From assembly GCA_963798705.1 (NCBI GenBank), contig CAWCTW010000005.1, forward strand, positions 806,001 to 870,000: a stretch of 64,000 nucleotides of DNA. The letters are read 5' to 3'. The stretch's first letter is position 1, and each line of letters starts with the position of its first letter. The notes under the pieces were generated by a model that had not been told where the DNA came from, searched no databases, and saw only the letters and a program-made list of their open reading frames with translations. Below are positions 8,558 to 16,721 of the stretch, one piece after another. Origin of the DNA: AC-56 sp963798705. Its GTDB lineage: Bacteria > Actinomycetota > Thermoleophilia > Solirubrobacterales > 70-9. A program made the translations under genes and the position numbers.

Positions 8558-9475
8558 CTATCGCTGCCAGTCGATCGGTCCCGCCCGCAGGACGTGCGCG
8601 CCGAGAGGCCGCCCGAGCAGGTCCTGCACGGCGCGCGACGCGTCGATCAGGCGCTCCAGGTCAACTCCGGTATGGACCCCCATCTCGTGCAGCATGGAGA
8701 TCAGGTCCTCGGTGGAGATGTTTCCGGTGGCGCCCGGGGTGAGAGGGCTGCCGCCGAGCTCGCCGAAGGCGGACTCGAAGGAGTCCACGCCCTGCTCGAG
8801 CGCGGCGAGCACGTTGGCCAGTCCCTGGCCGCGCGTGTTGTGGAAATGAGCCGTCAGCTCGACGGCCTCGAGCCGCTCGCGCGCCGCGGCGAAGAACTCG
8901 CCGACCTGGCGCGGGTTGGCCATCCCCGTGGTGTCCCCGAACGAGATCTCCTCGCATCCGGCCTCCACGAGCCTCGCCGCGATCTCGAGCACGCGGTCGG
9001 GTGAGACCTCGCCCTCGTAGGGACAGCCGAAGACGACCGAGATCACGCCCTCGCATCGAAGGCCCTCCGCCCCGGCGCGGGCGATGGTGGGCGCCAGGTC
9101 CTCGAGCGACTCGGAGATCGTGCGGTTCTTGTTGCGCTTGTTGTGGCTCTCGGTCGCGGAGAGGAACACGTTGATCTCGTCGAAGCGATCTCGCTGCTCG
9201 AGGGCGCGGTCGAGTCCGCGCTGGTTCGGGATCAGGATCGAGTAGCTGACGCCCTCCGGTCGGTCGACCTCAGCGAGCACCTGCTCGGCGTCGGCGAGTT
9301 GGGGAATGACGTCCGGGCGAACGAAGGACGTCACCTCCAGCCGCGGCAACCCGGTTGCGGAGAGCTGATCGATCAACCGCACCTTGTCGGCGGTCGCGAT
9401 GACCTCGGGCTCGTTCTGAAAGCCGTCGCGAGGGCCGACCTCGCGGATGCGGACGCTCGCCGGGATCGCGGTCAC
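8558..9475 (-). CDS. HMG-CoA lyase-like protein with Ser for catalytic Cys
   Basis: This 305-residue TIM-barrel protein matches hydroxymethylglutaryl-CoA lyase along its length: VGPRDGFQNE (R16, D17), the ATESHNKRN loop, GDTTGMA (D181), and the metal ligands H210 and H212 in AHFHNT. The family signature normally reads GGCP...GASGN; here it reads GGSPLTPGATGN with Ser243 where the catalytic Cys should be. HMG-CoA lyase gives acetyl-CoA and acetoacetate in leucine breakdown, which would feed the acetoacetyl-CoA synthetase. With Cys missing the true reaction is uncertain: a related acyl-CoA aldolase or lyase is possible. GTG 9475 lies 9 nt after the dipeptidase stop, with no strong ribosome site. 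Confidence 0.75.
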   Translation of the reverse strand: MTAIPASVRIREVGPRDGFQNEPEVIATADKVRLIDQLSATGLPRLEVTSFVRPDVIPQLADAEQVLAEVDRPEGVSYSILIPNQRGLDRALEQRDRFDEINVFLSATESHNKRNKNRTISESLEDLAPTIARAGAEGLRCEGVISVVFGCPYEGEVSPDRVLEIAARLVEAGCEEISFGDTTGMANPRQVGEFFAAARERLEAVELTAHFHNTRGQGLANVLAALEQGVDSFESAFGELGGSPLTPGATGNISTEDLISMLHEMGVHTGVDLERLIDASRAVQDLLGRPLGAHVLRAGPIDWQR

Positions 9476-9484
9476 CGACGAAGC

Positions 9485-10540
9485 TTAGGAGGAGCCCCCG
9501 ACCCGGGAGCCGCGGTCGCCCCAGCACGCTCCGAGCACTCGGCGCCAGTTCTCCCAAGCAATGGCCTGGATGTCCTCCTCGGCGAACCCGGCATCCGCGA
9601 GCGCGGCGAGCAGCCGCGGCAACCCCGATGCGTCGCCGAGCGAAGCCGGAATCGTGGCGCCGTCGAAGTCGGAGCCCAGGGCCACGTGGGAGACGCCGAT
9701 CCGGTCCGCGACGTGTCGCGCATGCTCGGCGATCAGCTCAAGCGGCGTGTCGGAGTCGTCCGCGAAGTCGGCCCGCAGGAACGCGCACGCGAAGACGATG
9801 CCGACGAGCCCGTCGGAGTCGCCGATCGCGTCGAGCTGGGCGTCGGTGAGGTTGCGCGAGCAGGCGCACAGGGCGTGGGCCGCCGAGTGGCTCGCCACGA
9901 TCGGCGCCTCGCCCACCTCGGCCACGTCCCAAAACCCTGCCTCGTTGAGGTGGCTGACGTCGACGACGATCCCGAGCTCCGCGCAGCGGCGGACGAGCGC
10001 GCGACCGGCCTTGGTCAGGCCCGGCCCTGTGTCCGGCGACGAGGGGGCGATGAACGGCACGCCGCTGCCGAAGGCGTTCGGGCGGCTCCACACGAGGCCG
10101 AGCGAGCGCAGCCCGGCCGCGTGCCACAGGTCGAGCGCCTCGAGCTCGGGGTCGACGGCCTCGGCTCCCTCCAGATGAAGGACCGCGACCGGAGGGCCGC
10201 CCTCGCGCGCCGCGTCCACGTCGGTCACCGTCCGCGCGATTCGGAGGTGTCCGGCGCGCTCCAAGGCGACCAGGCGGCCGGCGACCGCGGACGCGTCCGC
10301 TGCCGCCCGATCGTGTTCCACGGGTGGAGCCGGCTGGTACTCGACGACGCTGCCCCCGCCTCGCACCGGCTTCCTCCGTGCCCCCTCCGACGGGGTGAAC
10401 ACCGCGAAGATCGCTCCGCGAAGGCCGCCTGCCCGCATGCGGGGAAGGTCCAGGTGGCCACCCGAGCGGCCGGCGACGATCGCGGCGTGGTCCTCGCGGG
10501 TCAGGGCGTCGTTGTGCCCATCGAAGACCGGGACGGGCAA
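9485..10540 (-). CDS. Membrane dipeptidase family (peptidase M19)
   Basis: This 351-residue protein is a zinc amidohydrolase-fold M19 dipeptidase. It has DGHND at the N-terminus (HxD ligands), HLEGAEA (bridging Glu), VVDVSHLNEAGFWDV and VASHSAAHALC (the two later His ligands), RNLTDAQL, and GSDFDG (Asp). No signal peptide is present, so it should be cytosolic and cleave dipeptides or small N-acyl substrates. The only start in frame is TTG at 10540, 10 nt after the thioesterase stop. It sits in a same-strand run SDR-thioesterase-dipeptidase-lyase. Confidence 0.85.
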   Translation of the reverse strand: MPVPVFDGHNDALTREDHAAIVAGRSGGHLDLPRMRAGGLRGAIFAVFTPSEGARRKPVRGGGSVVEYQPAPPVEHDRAAADASAVAGRLVALERAGHLRIARTVTDVDAAREGGPPVAVLHLEGAEAVDPELEALDLWHAAGLRSLGLVWSRPNAFGSGVPFIAPSSPDTGPGLTKAGRALVRRCAELGIVVDVSHLNEAGFWDVAEVGEAPIVASHSAAHALCACSRNLTDAQLDAIGDSDGLVGIVFACAFLRADFADDSDTPLELIAEHARHVADRIGVSHVALGSDFDGATIPASLGDASGLPRLLAALADAGFAEEDIQAIAWENWRRVLGACWGDRGSRVGGSS

Positions 10541-10550
10541 CCGCGCCGCC

Positions 10551-10994
10551 CTATGCCGACTTGACGACGCCCACGTCGATCACGCGGCGCTCGTGGGTGC
10601 CGACGCCGATCGTCCGCTCCCCCTCGCGCACGTCGACGTCGAACCGAAGCTTGCGGCCGTCGGCAACCTCGTTGAGGGCGGCGTGCACGGAGCAGGTCGA
10701 GCCCTCGGCGGCCGCGGCGACGTGCTTCACGCAGACCTCGAACCCCACCGTGGCCTTGCCGTCCGGAAGGTGCTCGTAGGAGAGCAAGGCCGAGTTCCTC
10801 TCCATCATCCCGATCATGCCCGGCGTGGACAGGACGCGGATCCCGATCGAACCGCCCACGTCCGTGACCAGGCGGTCCTCGACCACGAAGTCCATCGAGC
10901 GCTCGAGACCGGGCTCCAGGGTCACGTCCGACGGCCGCTCGGCGTCGGGGACGATCTCGTTCAGGGCCGGGGGGCCGCTCTCCCTCGCGTCCAT
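10551..10994 (-). CDS. Hotdog-fold thioesterase, FlK-like
   Basis: This 147-residue hotdog protein resembles the fluoroacetyl-CoA thioesterase family (FlK). Relevant stretches are STPGMIGMMERNS with the conserved Glu in the hot-dog helix, the strand VGFEVCVKHVAAAAEG with the conserved His, and the tail IGVGTHERRVID. It probably hydrolyses a short acyl-CoA; the substrate is not deducible. It overlaps the stop of the SDR gene by one base (TGATG), so the two are coupled. Confidence 0.75.
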   Translation of the reverse strand: MDARESGPPALNEIVPDAERPSDVTLEPGLERSMDFVVEDRLVTDVGGSIGIRVLSTPGMIGMMERNSALLSYEHLPDGKATVGFEVCVKHVAAAAEGSTCSVHAALNEVADGRKLRFDVDVREGERTIGVGTHERRVIDVGVVKSA

Positions 10995-11728
10995 CAGACC
11001 ATCCCCAGGCCACCGGAGACGCCGATCGTCTCGCCGGTGACATAGGAGGCGTCATCGGAGGCGAGGAAGGCGACCGTCGCCGCGACCTCCTCGGGCTGTC
11101 CCAGCCGGCGCATCTGAGTCTGGCCCTTCATGGTCTCGATGATCCGCTCGCCGATCTCCCCGAGCTGCGCCGCCGCCATCAGCAACGGAGTCTCGATCGG
11201 CCCGGGAGCGATGGCGTTGGCGGTGACGCCGAACCGGGCGTTCTCCCGGGCAATCGTCTTCGTGAAGGCGATCACCCCGCCCTTCGCGGCCGAGTAGACG
11301 GCCGATCCCTTCGAGCCCACGCGGCCGGCCTCCGACGCGATGTTGACGATGCGCCCGTAGCCGGCCTCCTGCATCGTGGGCAGCACGGCGTGGGTGCAGG
11401 CGAGGACTCCCTCCAGGTTGATCGCGATCAGCCGCCGCCAGCGATCGGGCGTCATGTCGGTGAAGAACGCGAAGTCGTCGGTGCCCGCATTGTTGACGAG
11501 GATCGAGAACGGGCCGTGATCGCGCTCGATGGCCTCGGCCGAGTCGAGCTCAGTGACATCCAGGAGCGCCGCATCGGCGTCGATCTCGGCGGCGACGTCC
11601 CGCGCGCCCTCCTCGTTGACGTCGCCGATCACGACCGATGCGCCTTCGGCCGCAAGCCGCCGTGCGATGGCCGCGCCGATCCCGCTCGCTCCCCCGGTGA
11701 CCAGGGCCTTGCGTCCCTCGAGTCGCAT
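10994..11728 (-). CDS. SDR oxidoreductase (3-oxoacyl reductase / 3-hydroxyacyl dehydrogenase type)
   Basis: This 244-residue classical short-chain dehydrogenase has the TGGASGIG cofactor loop, NNAG, the catalytic Ser in NIASEAG, YSAAK (Tyr and Lys), and PGPIETP after the active site. The acidic residue in VVIGDVNEE after strand 2 favours NAD(H). It reduces or oxidises a 3-oxoacyl/3-hydroxyacyl group; with a thioesterase next to it, an acyl-CoA is the likely substrate. The start is ATG 11728. A TATGCT box ends 9 nt upstream. Longer in-frame extensions are not conserved-looking. Confidence 0.85.
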   Translation of the reverse strand: MRLEGRKALVTGGASGIGAAIARRLAAEGASVVIGDVNEEGARDVAAEIDADAALLDVTELDSAEAIERDHGPFSILVNNAGTDDFAFFTDMTPDRWRRLIAINLEGVLACTHAVLPTMQEAGYGRIVNIASEAGRVGSKGSAVYSAAKGGVIAFTKTIARENARFGVTANAIAPGPIETPLLMAAAQLGEIGERIIETMKGQTQMRRLGQPEEVAATVAFLASDDASYVTGETIGVSGGLGMV

Positions 11729-11737
11729 CCGGACGGC

Positions 11738-11743
11738 AGCATA
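11738..11743 (-). promoter_or_regulatory. -10 box (TATGCT) of SDR operon
   Basis: TATGCT on the minus strand ends 9 nt before the ATG at 11728. Confidence 0.45.
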
Positions 11744-11860
11744 AACGCCGGCATCTCCTCCGCTCCCGCCCGCGATACCTTGCCCTCGCCACCGGCTCGG
11801 GCTTTCACCATGTGCTCCCGCGTCCGGGGATGCCGGGTCTCGCCGGCCCGCGGGGAGCCA

Positions 11861-11866
11861 TAAGCT
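11861..11866 (+). promoter_or_regulatory. -10 box (TAAGCT) of F420 operon
   Basis: TAAGCT ends 7 nt before the GTG of npdG at 11874, consistent with a leaderless transcript for the F420 biosynthesis run. Confidence 0.5.
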
Positions 11867-11873
11867 GCCCGTC

Positions 11874-12560
11874 GTGTCCGAGCCCATCCCGATCGTCGGC
11901 GCGACCGGAGCGCTCGGCTGGGGCCTGGCCATGCGCCTCGCGAGGGCGGGGCAGCCGGTCGTGATCGGCTCCAGAAGCGTGGAGCGTGCGGAGCAGGCCG
12001 CAGCCCGGGTGCGCGAGGTCGTGCCGGATGCCGACGTCGAGGGCCTCGCAAACGGCGAGGCCGCTCAACGCGGACCGATCGTCGTGCTCACCGTGCCCTT
12101 CCGGGCGCAGTCGGAAAACCTCAACAATCTGCGCGAGGTCCTGCAGGCGGAGCAGATCCTCGTCGATTGCACCGTGCCCACCGCCGCGGCCGTCGGCGGC
12201 AAGGCAACTCGCACGCTCGGCGTGTGGCAGGGCTCGGCGGCCGAGCAGGCGCAGGAGATGGTGCCCGACGGCGTCACCGTGATCGCGACGCTCCACACGG
12301 TGAGCGCCAACGTCCTAGGCGACCCGGATGCCGCGCTCGACGAGGACATTCTCGTGTGCGGCGATCGCAAGGCGGACAAGGCCAGGGTCGCCAGGATCGT
12401 CGAGCTGATTCCCGGCCTACGTGCCGTCAACGCCGGGGCGCTCGAGATGGCCCGGATCGTCGAGCAAGTCACCTCGCTTCTGATCTCCGTCAACGCCCGC
12501 TACAAGACCCACGCCGGGCTCCGGGTCACCGGGCTCGGCGAGGGCGACCACTGGGGCTGA
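11874..12560 (+). CDS. npdG: NADPH-dependent F420 reductase
   Basis: This 228-residue protein has the NpdG/Fno fold. The dinucleotide loop is IVGATGALGWGLA, and IGSRSVERAEQ is the NADPH-specific loop with Ser-Arg. The motif VVLTVPFRAQ follows, then SAAEQAQ, DILVCGDRKADK and the C-terminal helix GALEMARIVEQVTSLL that helps hold F420. It moves hydride between NADP(H) and F420. It is the first gene of a plus-strand run with cofD, cofC and cofE, all spaced under 30 nt, so supply and reduction of F420 are co-expressed. Confidence 0.9.
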   Translation: MSEPIPIVGATGALGWGLAMRLARAGQPVVIGSRSVERAEQAAARVREVVPDADVEGLANGEAAQRGPIVVLTVPFRAQSENLNNLREVLQAEQILVDCTVPTAAAVGGKATRTLGVWQGSAAEQAQEMVPDGVTVIATLHTVSANVLGDPDAALDEDILVCGDRKADKARVARIVELIPGLRAVNAGALEMARIVEQVTSLLISVNARYKTHAGLRVTGLGEGDHWG

Positions 12561-12565
12561 GCGGC

Positions 12566-13486
12566 GTGACGGTCGCTCTGCTGGCGGGCGGCACCGGCGG
12601 GGCGAAGCTCGCGGCGGGAATGCAGGACCTCATCGGCGCCGAGCTCACCGTCATCGCGAATACGGCAGACGACACCCGCATCCACGGCCTCCACGTCTCC
12701 CCCGATCCGGATCTCGTCACGTACTGGCTCGCCGGCGCGATCGACGAGGAGCGCGGCTGGGGCATCCGCGACGACTCCTTCATCGCCCACGAGCGGCTCG
12801 AGCAGCTCGGCTCCCCGGGATGGTTCAGGCTCTCGGATCGCGACCTGGCGGCGTGCCTGTACCGGACCCACTTCATCGCGGAGGGCGGGACCATGACGGC
12901 GGCCCAGGGCCAGATCGCCCGAGCGCTGGGCGTGGTCGCAGGGGTCCTGCCCATGTCGGAGGACCCCCTCTACACCCGGGTGCTGACCCCGGATGGATGG
13001 CGAGGGCTTCAGGAGTTCCTCATCGTGGACGAGGCCAAGCCGCCGATCGAGGGCGTCGAGGTGCAGGGGCTGCACCAGGCCAAGCCGACGCCCGAGGTGC
13101 TCGAGGCCCTCCGCGGGGCGGAGCTGATCATCATCGGCCCGTCCAACCCGGTGATCTCGATCGGGCCCATCCTCGCGGTGCCCGGGATGCGCGACGCCAT
13201 CGCCGAGACGGGAGCGCCGGTGGTGGCGATCAGCCCGTTCGTCGCGGGCAGGGCTGTAAAGGGCCCGACCGAGGAGTTCATGGCTGCGCTCGGAAGGCCG
13301 TCGACGGCGGCCGCCGTGGCATCGCTGTACCAGGGAGTGATCGACGGGATGGTCGTCGACGCCGACGATCCCGATCCCGGCCCCGAGGACGTCCAGGTGC
13401 TCTCGTGCCCGACGCTCATGGAGGGAGGGGCCGGCCGGCGGGGGCTCGCAGCCAGGGTGCTCGAGTTCGAGGACGCGCTCGCATGA
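12566..13486 (+). CDS. cofD: 2-phospho-L-lactate (or PEP) transferase, F420 biosynthesis
   Basis: This 306-residue CofD/FbiA begins LLAGGTGGAKLA, the nucleotide-binding start of the family, followed by NTADDTRIHGLHVSPDPD, which holds Asp ligands for metal and Fo. GPSNPVISIGPIL is also diagnostic. The enzyme joins the CofC product to Fo to give F420-0 or its dehydro form. GTG 12566 was chosen: it is 5 nt after npdG's stop and directly precedes the GG-rich motif. In bacteria of this phylum PEP is the usual donor, but this cannot be read here. Confidence 0.92.
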   Translation: MTVALLAGGTGGAKLAAGMQDLIGAELTVIANTADDTRIHGLHVSPDPDLVTYWLAGAIDEERGWGIRDDSFIAHERLEQLGSPGWFRLSDRDLAACLYRTHFIAEGGTMTAAQGQIARALGVVAGVLPMSEDPLYTRVLTPDGWRGLQEFLIVDEAKPPIEGVEVQGLHQAKPTPEVLEALRGAELIIIGPSNPVISIGPILAVPGMRDAIAETGAPVVAISPFVAGRAVKGPTEEFMAALGRPSTAAAVASLYQGVIDGMVVDADDPDPGPEDVQVLSCPTLMEGGAGRRGLAARVLEFEDALA

Positions 13487-13512
13487 CGCACGCCCGGCCC
13501 GGGCCCCACTAG

Positions 13513-14202
13513 ATGCGCGCGACGGCGATCATCCCCGTGAAGCGGTTCGGGAACGCGAAACAGCGGCTGCTCGCCACCCTTGACCGGCCACAGCGTGCGG
13601 CGCTCGTGAAAGCGATGCTCGGCGACGTGCTCGGCACGACCAGCGACTCGCGGCAGGTCGAGCGGGTGATCGTCGTGACGTCGGAGAGACGGGCGCAGCG
13701 GATCGCGCTCGCCCACGCGCAGCGCGTCGAGGTCCCGCTCGAGGTGCTCCAGGAGCCCGCGGATCGCGGGCACCCCGAGGCCGCCACCCTGGGGATCGTC
13801 CGCGCCCAGGCGCTGGGCGCCCGATGCGTGGTCCTGCTGCCCGGGGACTGCCCTCTGCTCGACGCCGCCGAGCTCGACGCGGCGCTCCAGCGCATGCACG
13901 AAGGTCGGGTCGCGGTAGTCCCCGACCGCCACGGCTCGGGTACCAATGCGCTGATGATGTCACCGCCCGACGCGATCGGCCCGGCGTTCGGGCCGGGAAG
14001 CCGCGCCCGCCACGCCGATCGCGCCGAGCGGGCCGGTCACGAGGTCGCGGTGGAGCCGCTCCCGTCGCTCGCCCTGGACGTCGACACGCTGGAGGACCTG
14101 GACACGATGCGGACGGTCCTGGACGCCTCTCCCGCGCGCGCGCCAAGGACCGCGGCCGAGCTCACGCGGCTGGGGCGCGCCGTCGGTGGAGCGCGCAAAT
14201 GA
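13513..14202 (+). CDS. cofC: Phospholactate/PEP guanylyltransferase, F420 biosynthesis
   Basis: This 229-residue CofC/FbiD is a nucleotidyltransferase with the N-terminal IPVKRFGNAKQRL (GTP-binding loop), EPADRGHPEAA, the metal motif LLPGDCPLLD and the tail LALDVDTLEDL. It activates the three-carbon acid with GTP for CofD. ATG 13513 directly follows a TAG. The ORF's last four bases overlap the start of cofE (ATGA). Confidence 0.88.
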   Translation: MRATAIIPVKRFGNAKQRLLATLDRPQRAALVKAMLGDVLGTTSDSRQVERVIVVTSERRAQRIALAHAQRVEVPLEVLQEPADRGHPEAATLGIVRAQALGARCVVLLPGDCPLLDAAELDAALQRMHEGRVAVVPDRHGSGTNALMMSPPDAIGPAFGPGSRARHADRAERAGHEVAVEPLPSLALDVDTLEDLDTMRTVLDASPARAPRTAAELTRLGRAVGGARK

Positions 14203-14963
14203 GCCGGCGCGTGGAGGTCGTCCCGCTTCGAGGGCTGCCGGAGATCCAGGCCGGCGAGCGGCTGGGGGAGCTGATCGCCGGCGCGTTCACGGCGGACGGT
14301 GTGGCCCTGGCCCCGGACGACGTCGTGGTCGTCTCCCAGAAGGTGGTCTCGAAGGCCGAGGGCCGGGTCGTCGACCTCGCCGGGATCGAGGCCGGCGAGC
14401 GAGCCCTGGACCTCGCCGGCCGGCTCGGCAAGGACCCGCGCCTCGTCGAGCTGATCCTGCGTGAGAGCGTGGGTGTCGTCCGCGCCGAGCGAGATGTCCT
14501 GATCGTCGAGGGCAGAACCGGGTGGATCTCGGCGAACGCCGGCATCGACGCCTCCAACGTCCCGGGATCCGACGTCGTGACGCTCCTGCCGGTGGACGCG
14601 GACGCGTCGGCGAGGCGCCTGCGAGGGGAGCTGCAGGATGCCGCCGGAGCGGCTCCGGCGGTCGTCGTCGCGGACAGCTTCGGGCGTCCCTGGCGGCTCG
14701 GGCAGGTCGACGTGGCAATCGGCTGCGCCGGGCTAGTCCCACTCGACGACTGGCGGGGACGACTCGATCGAGACGGAGCGGAGCTGCAAGCCACGACGGT
14801 CGCGGTGGGAGACCAGCTCGCGGCGGCCGCCGACCTCGCTCGCGACAAGGACGAGGGCGTTCCCGTCACGATCGTCCGCGGGCTCGGCCACCTCGTCACG
14901 TCCGAAGATGGCCCGGGGGCGGCCGCCCTGCGTCGCCCGCAGGAGGAGGACCTCTTTCGTTAG
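14199..14963 (+). CDS. cofE: F420-0:gamma-glutamyl ligase
   Basis: This 254-residue CofE has the typical PLRGLPEIQAGERLGELI opening, VVVSQKVVSKAEGR, RTGWISANAGIDASNV and DSFGRPWRLGQVDVAIGCAGL. It adds gamma-linked glutamates to F420-0 with GTP. It lacks the C-terminal FMN/nitroreductase domain that is fused in mycobacterial FbiB and reduces dehydro-F420-0; no such reductase is visible elsewhere in the window. ATG 14199 overlaps the cofC stop. Confidence 0.92.
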   Translation: MSRRVEVVPLRGLPEIQAGERLGELIAGAFTADGVALAPDDVVVVSQKVVSKAEGRVVDLAGIEAGERALDLAGRLGKDPRLVELILRESVGVVRAERDVLIVEGRTGWISANAGIDASNVPGSDVVTLLPVDADASARRLRGELQDAAGAAPAVVVADSFGRPWRLGQVDVAIGCAGLVPLDDWRGRLDRDGAELQATTVAVGDQLAAAADLARDKDEGVPVTIVRGLGHLVTSEDGPGAAALRRPQEEDLFR

Positions 14964-14994
14964 CGCCGCTCGGCGCGGCGACTCGCTGCCGCGG

Positions 14995-15387
14995 TCAGTC
15001 GGCCATCGGGTCCGGCTGGCCCTCTTCGGTGAACTCGGGAGGCACGTATGCGATACCCGGCACGGCGCCGATGGCGAGGACTCGCGCACCCTCGTCGCGC
15101 GTGATCAGCTTTCGCGTCTCGCGGGGGCCCACACGAGCGAACGTTCCCGGCTCGAGCACGTGCTCCTCGCCGCCCACCTGCAGGATCGCCTGGCCCTCGA
15201 GTGCGGTGTAGACCTCCTCCATCCCGTCCTCCGCATGGTCGTGCTCGGGGTACTGGCTGGCGTTGGGCGGGAACTCCTCCACCTGCATCCCGAAGGAGCG
15301 CACGCCCAGCCCGGAGCGGGCGCGGCGCAACCCGCCGGCGAAGATCGCCTCGAAGTCCTCGACTCGCTTGATCGTCACGTCGGCCAT
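14995..15387 (-). CDS. Cupin-domain protein
   Basis: This 130-residue single cupin has motif 1 around PEHDHAEDGMEEVYTALEG (His, His and Glu ligands in place) and motif 2 PGTFARVGPRETRK, which lacks the usual His. A metal-binding small-molecule sensor or enzyme is possible; no substrate can be named. GGAGAGG precedes the ATG. It follows the alcohol dehydrogenase gene by 52 nt on the same strand and converges with cofE. Confidence 0.75.
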   Translation of the reverse strand: MADVTIKRVEDFEAIFAGGLRRARSGLGVRSFGMQVEEFPPNASQYPEHDHAEDGMEEVYTALEGQAILQVGGEEHVLEPGTFARVGPRETRKLITRDEGARVLAIGAVPGIAYVPPEFTEEGQPDPMAD

Positions 15388-15439
15388 GCGTTCCTCTCCG
15401 TCCCGATGTTCGCTACCTGACCAGTCGTGGATGCCAACC

Positions 15440-16462
15440 CTACCGTTGGACCGTCAGCACCGCGGCACCCTGGAATCGGCCGGCGCGCAGGTCGTCGAGC
15501 GCGTCGTTCGCGCGTTCCAGCGGGTACTCCGTGACCTCGGTGCGGACCGGGACCTCCGGCGCGATGCGCATGAACTCCTCGCCGTCGCGACGAGTCAGGT
15601 TGGCGACGGACCGTACGATGCGCTCCCTCCAGAGGATCTCGTAGGGAAACGAGGGGATGTCGCTCATGTGAATTCCGGCGGAGACGACCGAGCCGCCGGG
15701 CTCCACCGCCCGCAGTGCGGTCGGGACCAGGTCGCCGACCGGGGCGAAGATGATGGCAGCGTGAAGCGGCTCCGGCGGACCGCCCCGTCCGGTCTCCGAG
15801 ACCTCCGACCCGCCCTCGGTGTCCCCTGCCCACCTGGCCCCGACCTCCAGCGCAAACCGCTGGCCGGCCTCATCGCCGGGCCGGGTGAGCGCATAGACCT
15901 CGCGGCCCTGATGGGCGGCCACCTGGCAGATGATGTGAGCCGACGCGCCGAAGCCGTAAAAGCCGATCCGTTCCGCGTGCTCGCCGCACAACCGCAGCGA
16001 GCGGTAGCCGATGAGCCCGGCGCAGAGCAACGGCGCCGCCTGCAGGTCCGGGGAGCTCTCGGGGATCGGAAAGCAGTAGCGCTCGTCGGCGACCGCAGCC
16101 TCGGCGTAGCCGCCGTCGATCTCGTAGCCGGTGAACCTCGCGTTGACGCAGAGATTCTCGCGGTCGGTGCGACAGTACCGGCATTCCCCGTCGGTCCAGC
16201 CCAGCCACGGAACGCCGACGCGCCGTCCCACCTCGAACCGCTCGGCCCCCTCCCCCAGCGCCTCCACCGTGGCCACGATCTGGTGGCCGGGGATCAGCGG
16301 GAGCTTGGGCTCGGTGAGGTCGCCGTCGACGATGTGCAGGTCGGTGCGACACACGCCGCAGGCATGGACCCGGAGCTTCACCTGCCCGGGCCCGGGCTCG
16401 AGCTCCGGGACGTCCTCCAGCCGAAGCGGCTCACGCTGCGCATGAAGAACCATGGCGCGCAC
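15440..16462 (-). CDS. Zinc-type alcohol dehydrogenase (MDR family)
   Basis: This 340-residue medium-chain dehydrogenase begins MRAMVLHAQREPLRL. Catalytic zinc ligands are C38 (CGVCRTDLH) and H60 (GHQ). The structural zinc lobe reads DGECRYCRTDRENLC: three cysteines, with Asp91 where the first Cys normally stands. The cofactor loop FYGFGASAH is degenerate compared with GxGxxG. It probably oxidises an alcohol or aldehyde with NAD(P). GTG at 16462 gives the family N-terminus; ATG at 16453 is an alternative. Upstream lies a 259-bp gap holding palindromic repeat copy 1 and a decayed copy. Confidence 0.85.
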   Translation of the reverse strand: MRAMVLHAQREPLRLEDVPELEPGPGQVKLRVHACGVCRTDLHIVDGDLTEPKLPLIPGHQIVATVEALGEGAERFEVGRRVGVPWLGWTDGECRYCRTDRENLCVNARFTGYEIDGGYAEAAVADERYCFPIPESSPDLQAAPLLCAGLIGYRSLRLCGEHAERIGFYGFGASAHIICQVAAHQGREVYALTRPGDEAGQRFALEVGARWAGDTEGGSEVSETGRGGPPEPLHAAIIFAPVGDLVPTALRAVEPGGSVVSAGIHMSDIPSFPYEILWRERIVRSVANLTRRDGEEFMRIAPEVPVRTEVTEYPLERANDALDDLRAGRFQGAAVLTVQR

Positions 16463-16495
16463 GACTCAAATCATCGCGCAGCGCGCCCGTTGGCG

Positions 16496-16544
16496 GTCGA
16501 GTGAAGATTTGGCTCGCTATACGCGGGTGAGCCCTTCACTCGAC
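16496..16544. repeat. 49-bp palindromic repeat, copy 1
   Basis: The outer arms GTCGAGTGAAG and CTTCACTCGAC are perfectly complementary. An inner stem GGCTC/GAGCC is set off by an ATTT bulge, with a loop around CTATACGCGG. By hand alignment 38 of 49 positions match copy 2 (18262-18310), and the layout matches copy 3 (47389-47436). It lies between fbiC and the alcohol dehydrogenase gene, both on the minus strand, so the hairpin could also affect read-through. Confidence 0.75.
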
Positions 16545-16630
16545 CGCTGCGATCAGTTGATAAGCGGCAACCACGCCGTGTTGACGCGCGGCGAGTCGTG
16601 CGATGACCCGATCAGCAGGCCCAGCGCGCG

Positions 16631-16668
16631 ATTGAGCCCGACATAGTCGGTTCAACCGCTCACTCGAC
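16631..16668. repeat. Possible decayed copy of the palindromic repeat
   Basis: The right half (ATTGAGCCCGACATAG, then a stretch ending CACTCGAC) aligns with the inner stem and right arm of copies 1 and 2. The expected left arm GTCGAGTG is not present. It is 86 bp from copy 1 in the same gap. It could be a remnant or chance. Confidence 0.35.
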
Positions 16669-16721
16669 CGAGGCGCCCCCCTTACTGCTCGGTCGTGCAC
16701 CTGCGCCGGCGGTCTGCGTGG

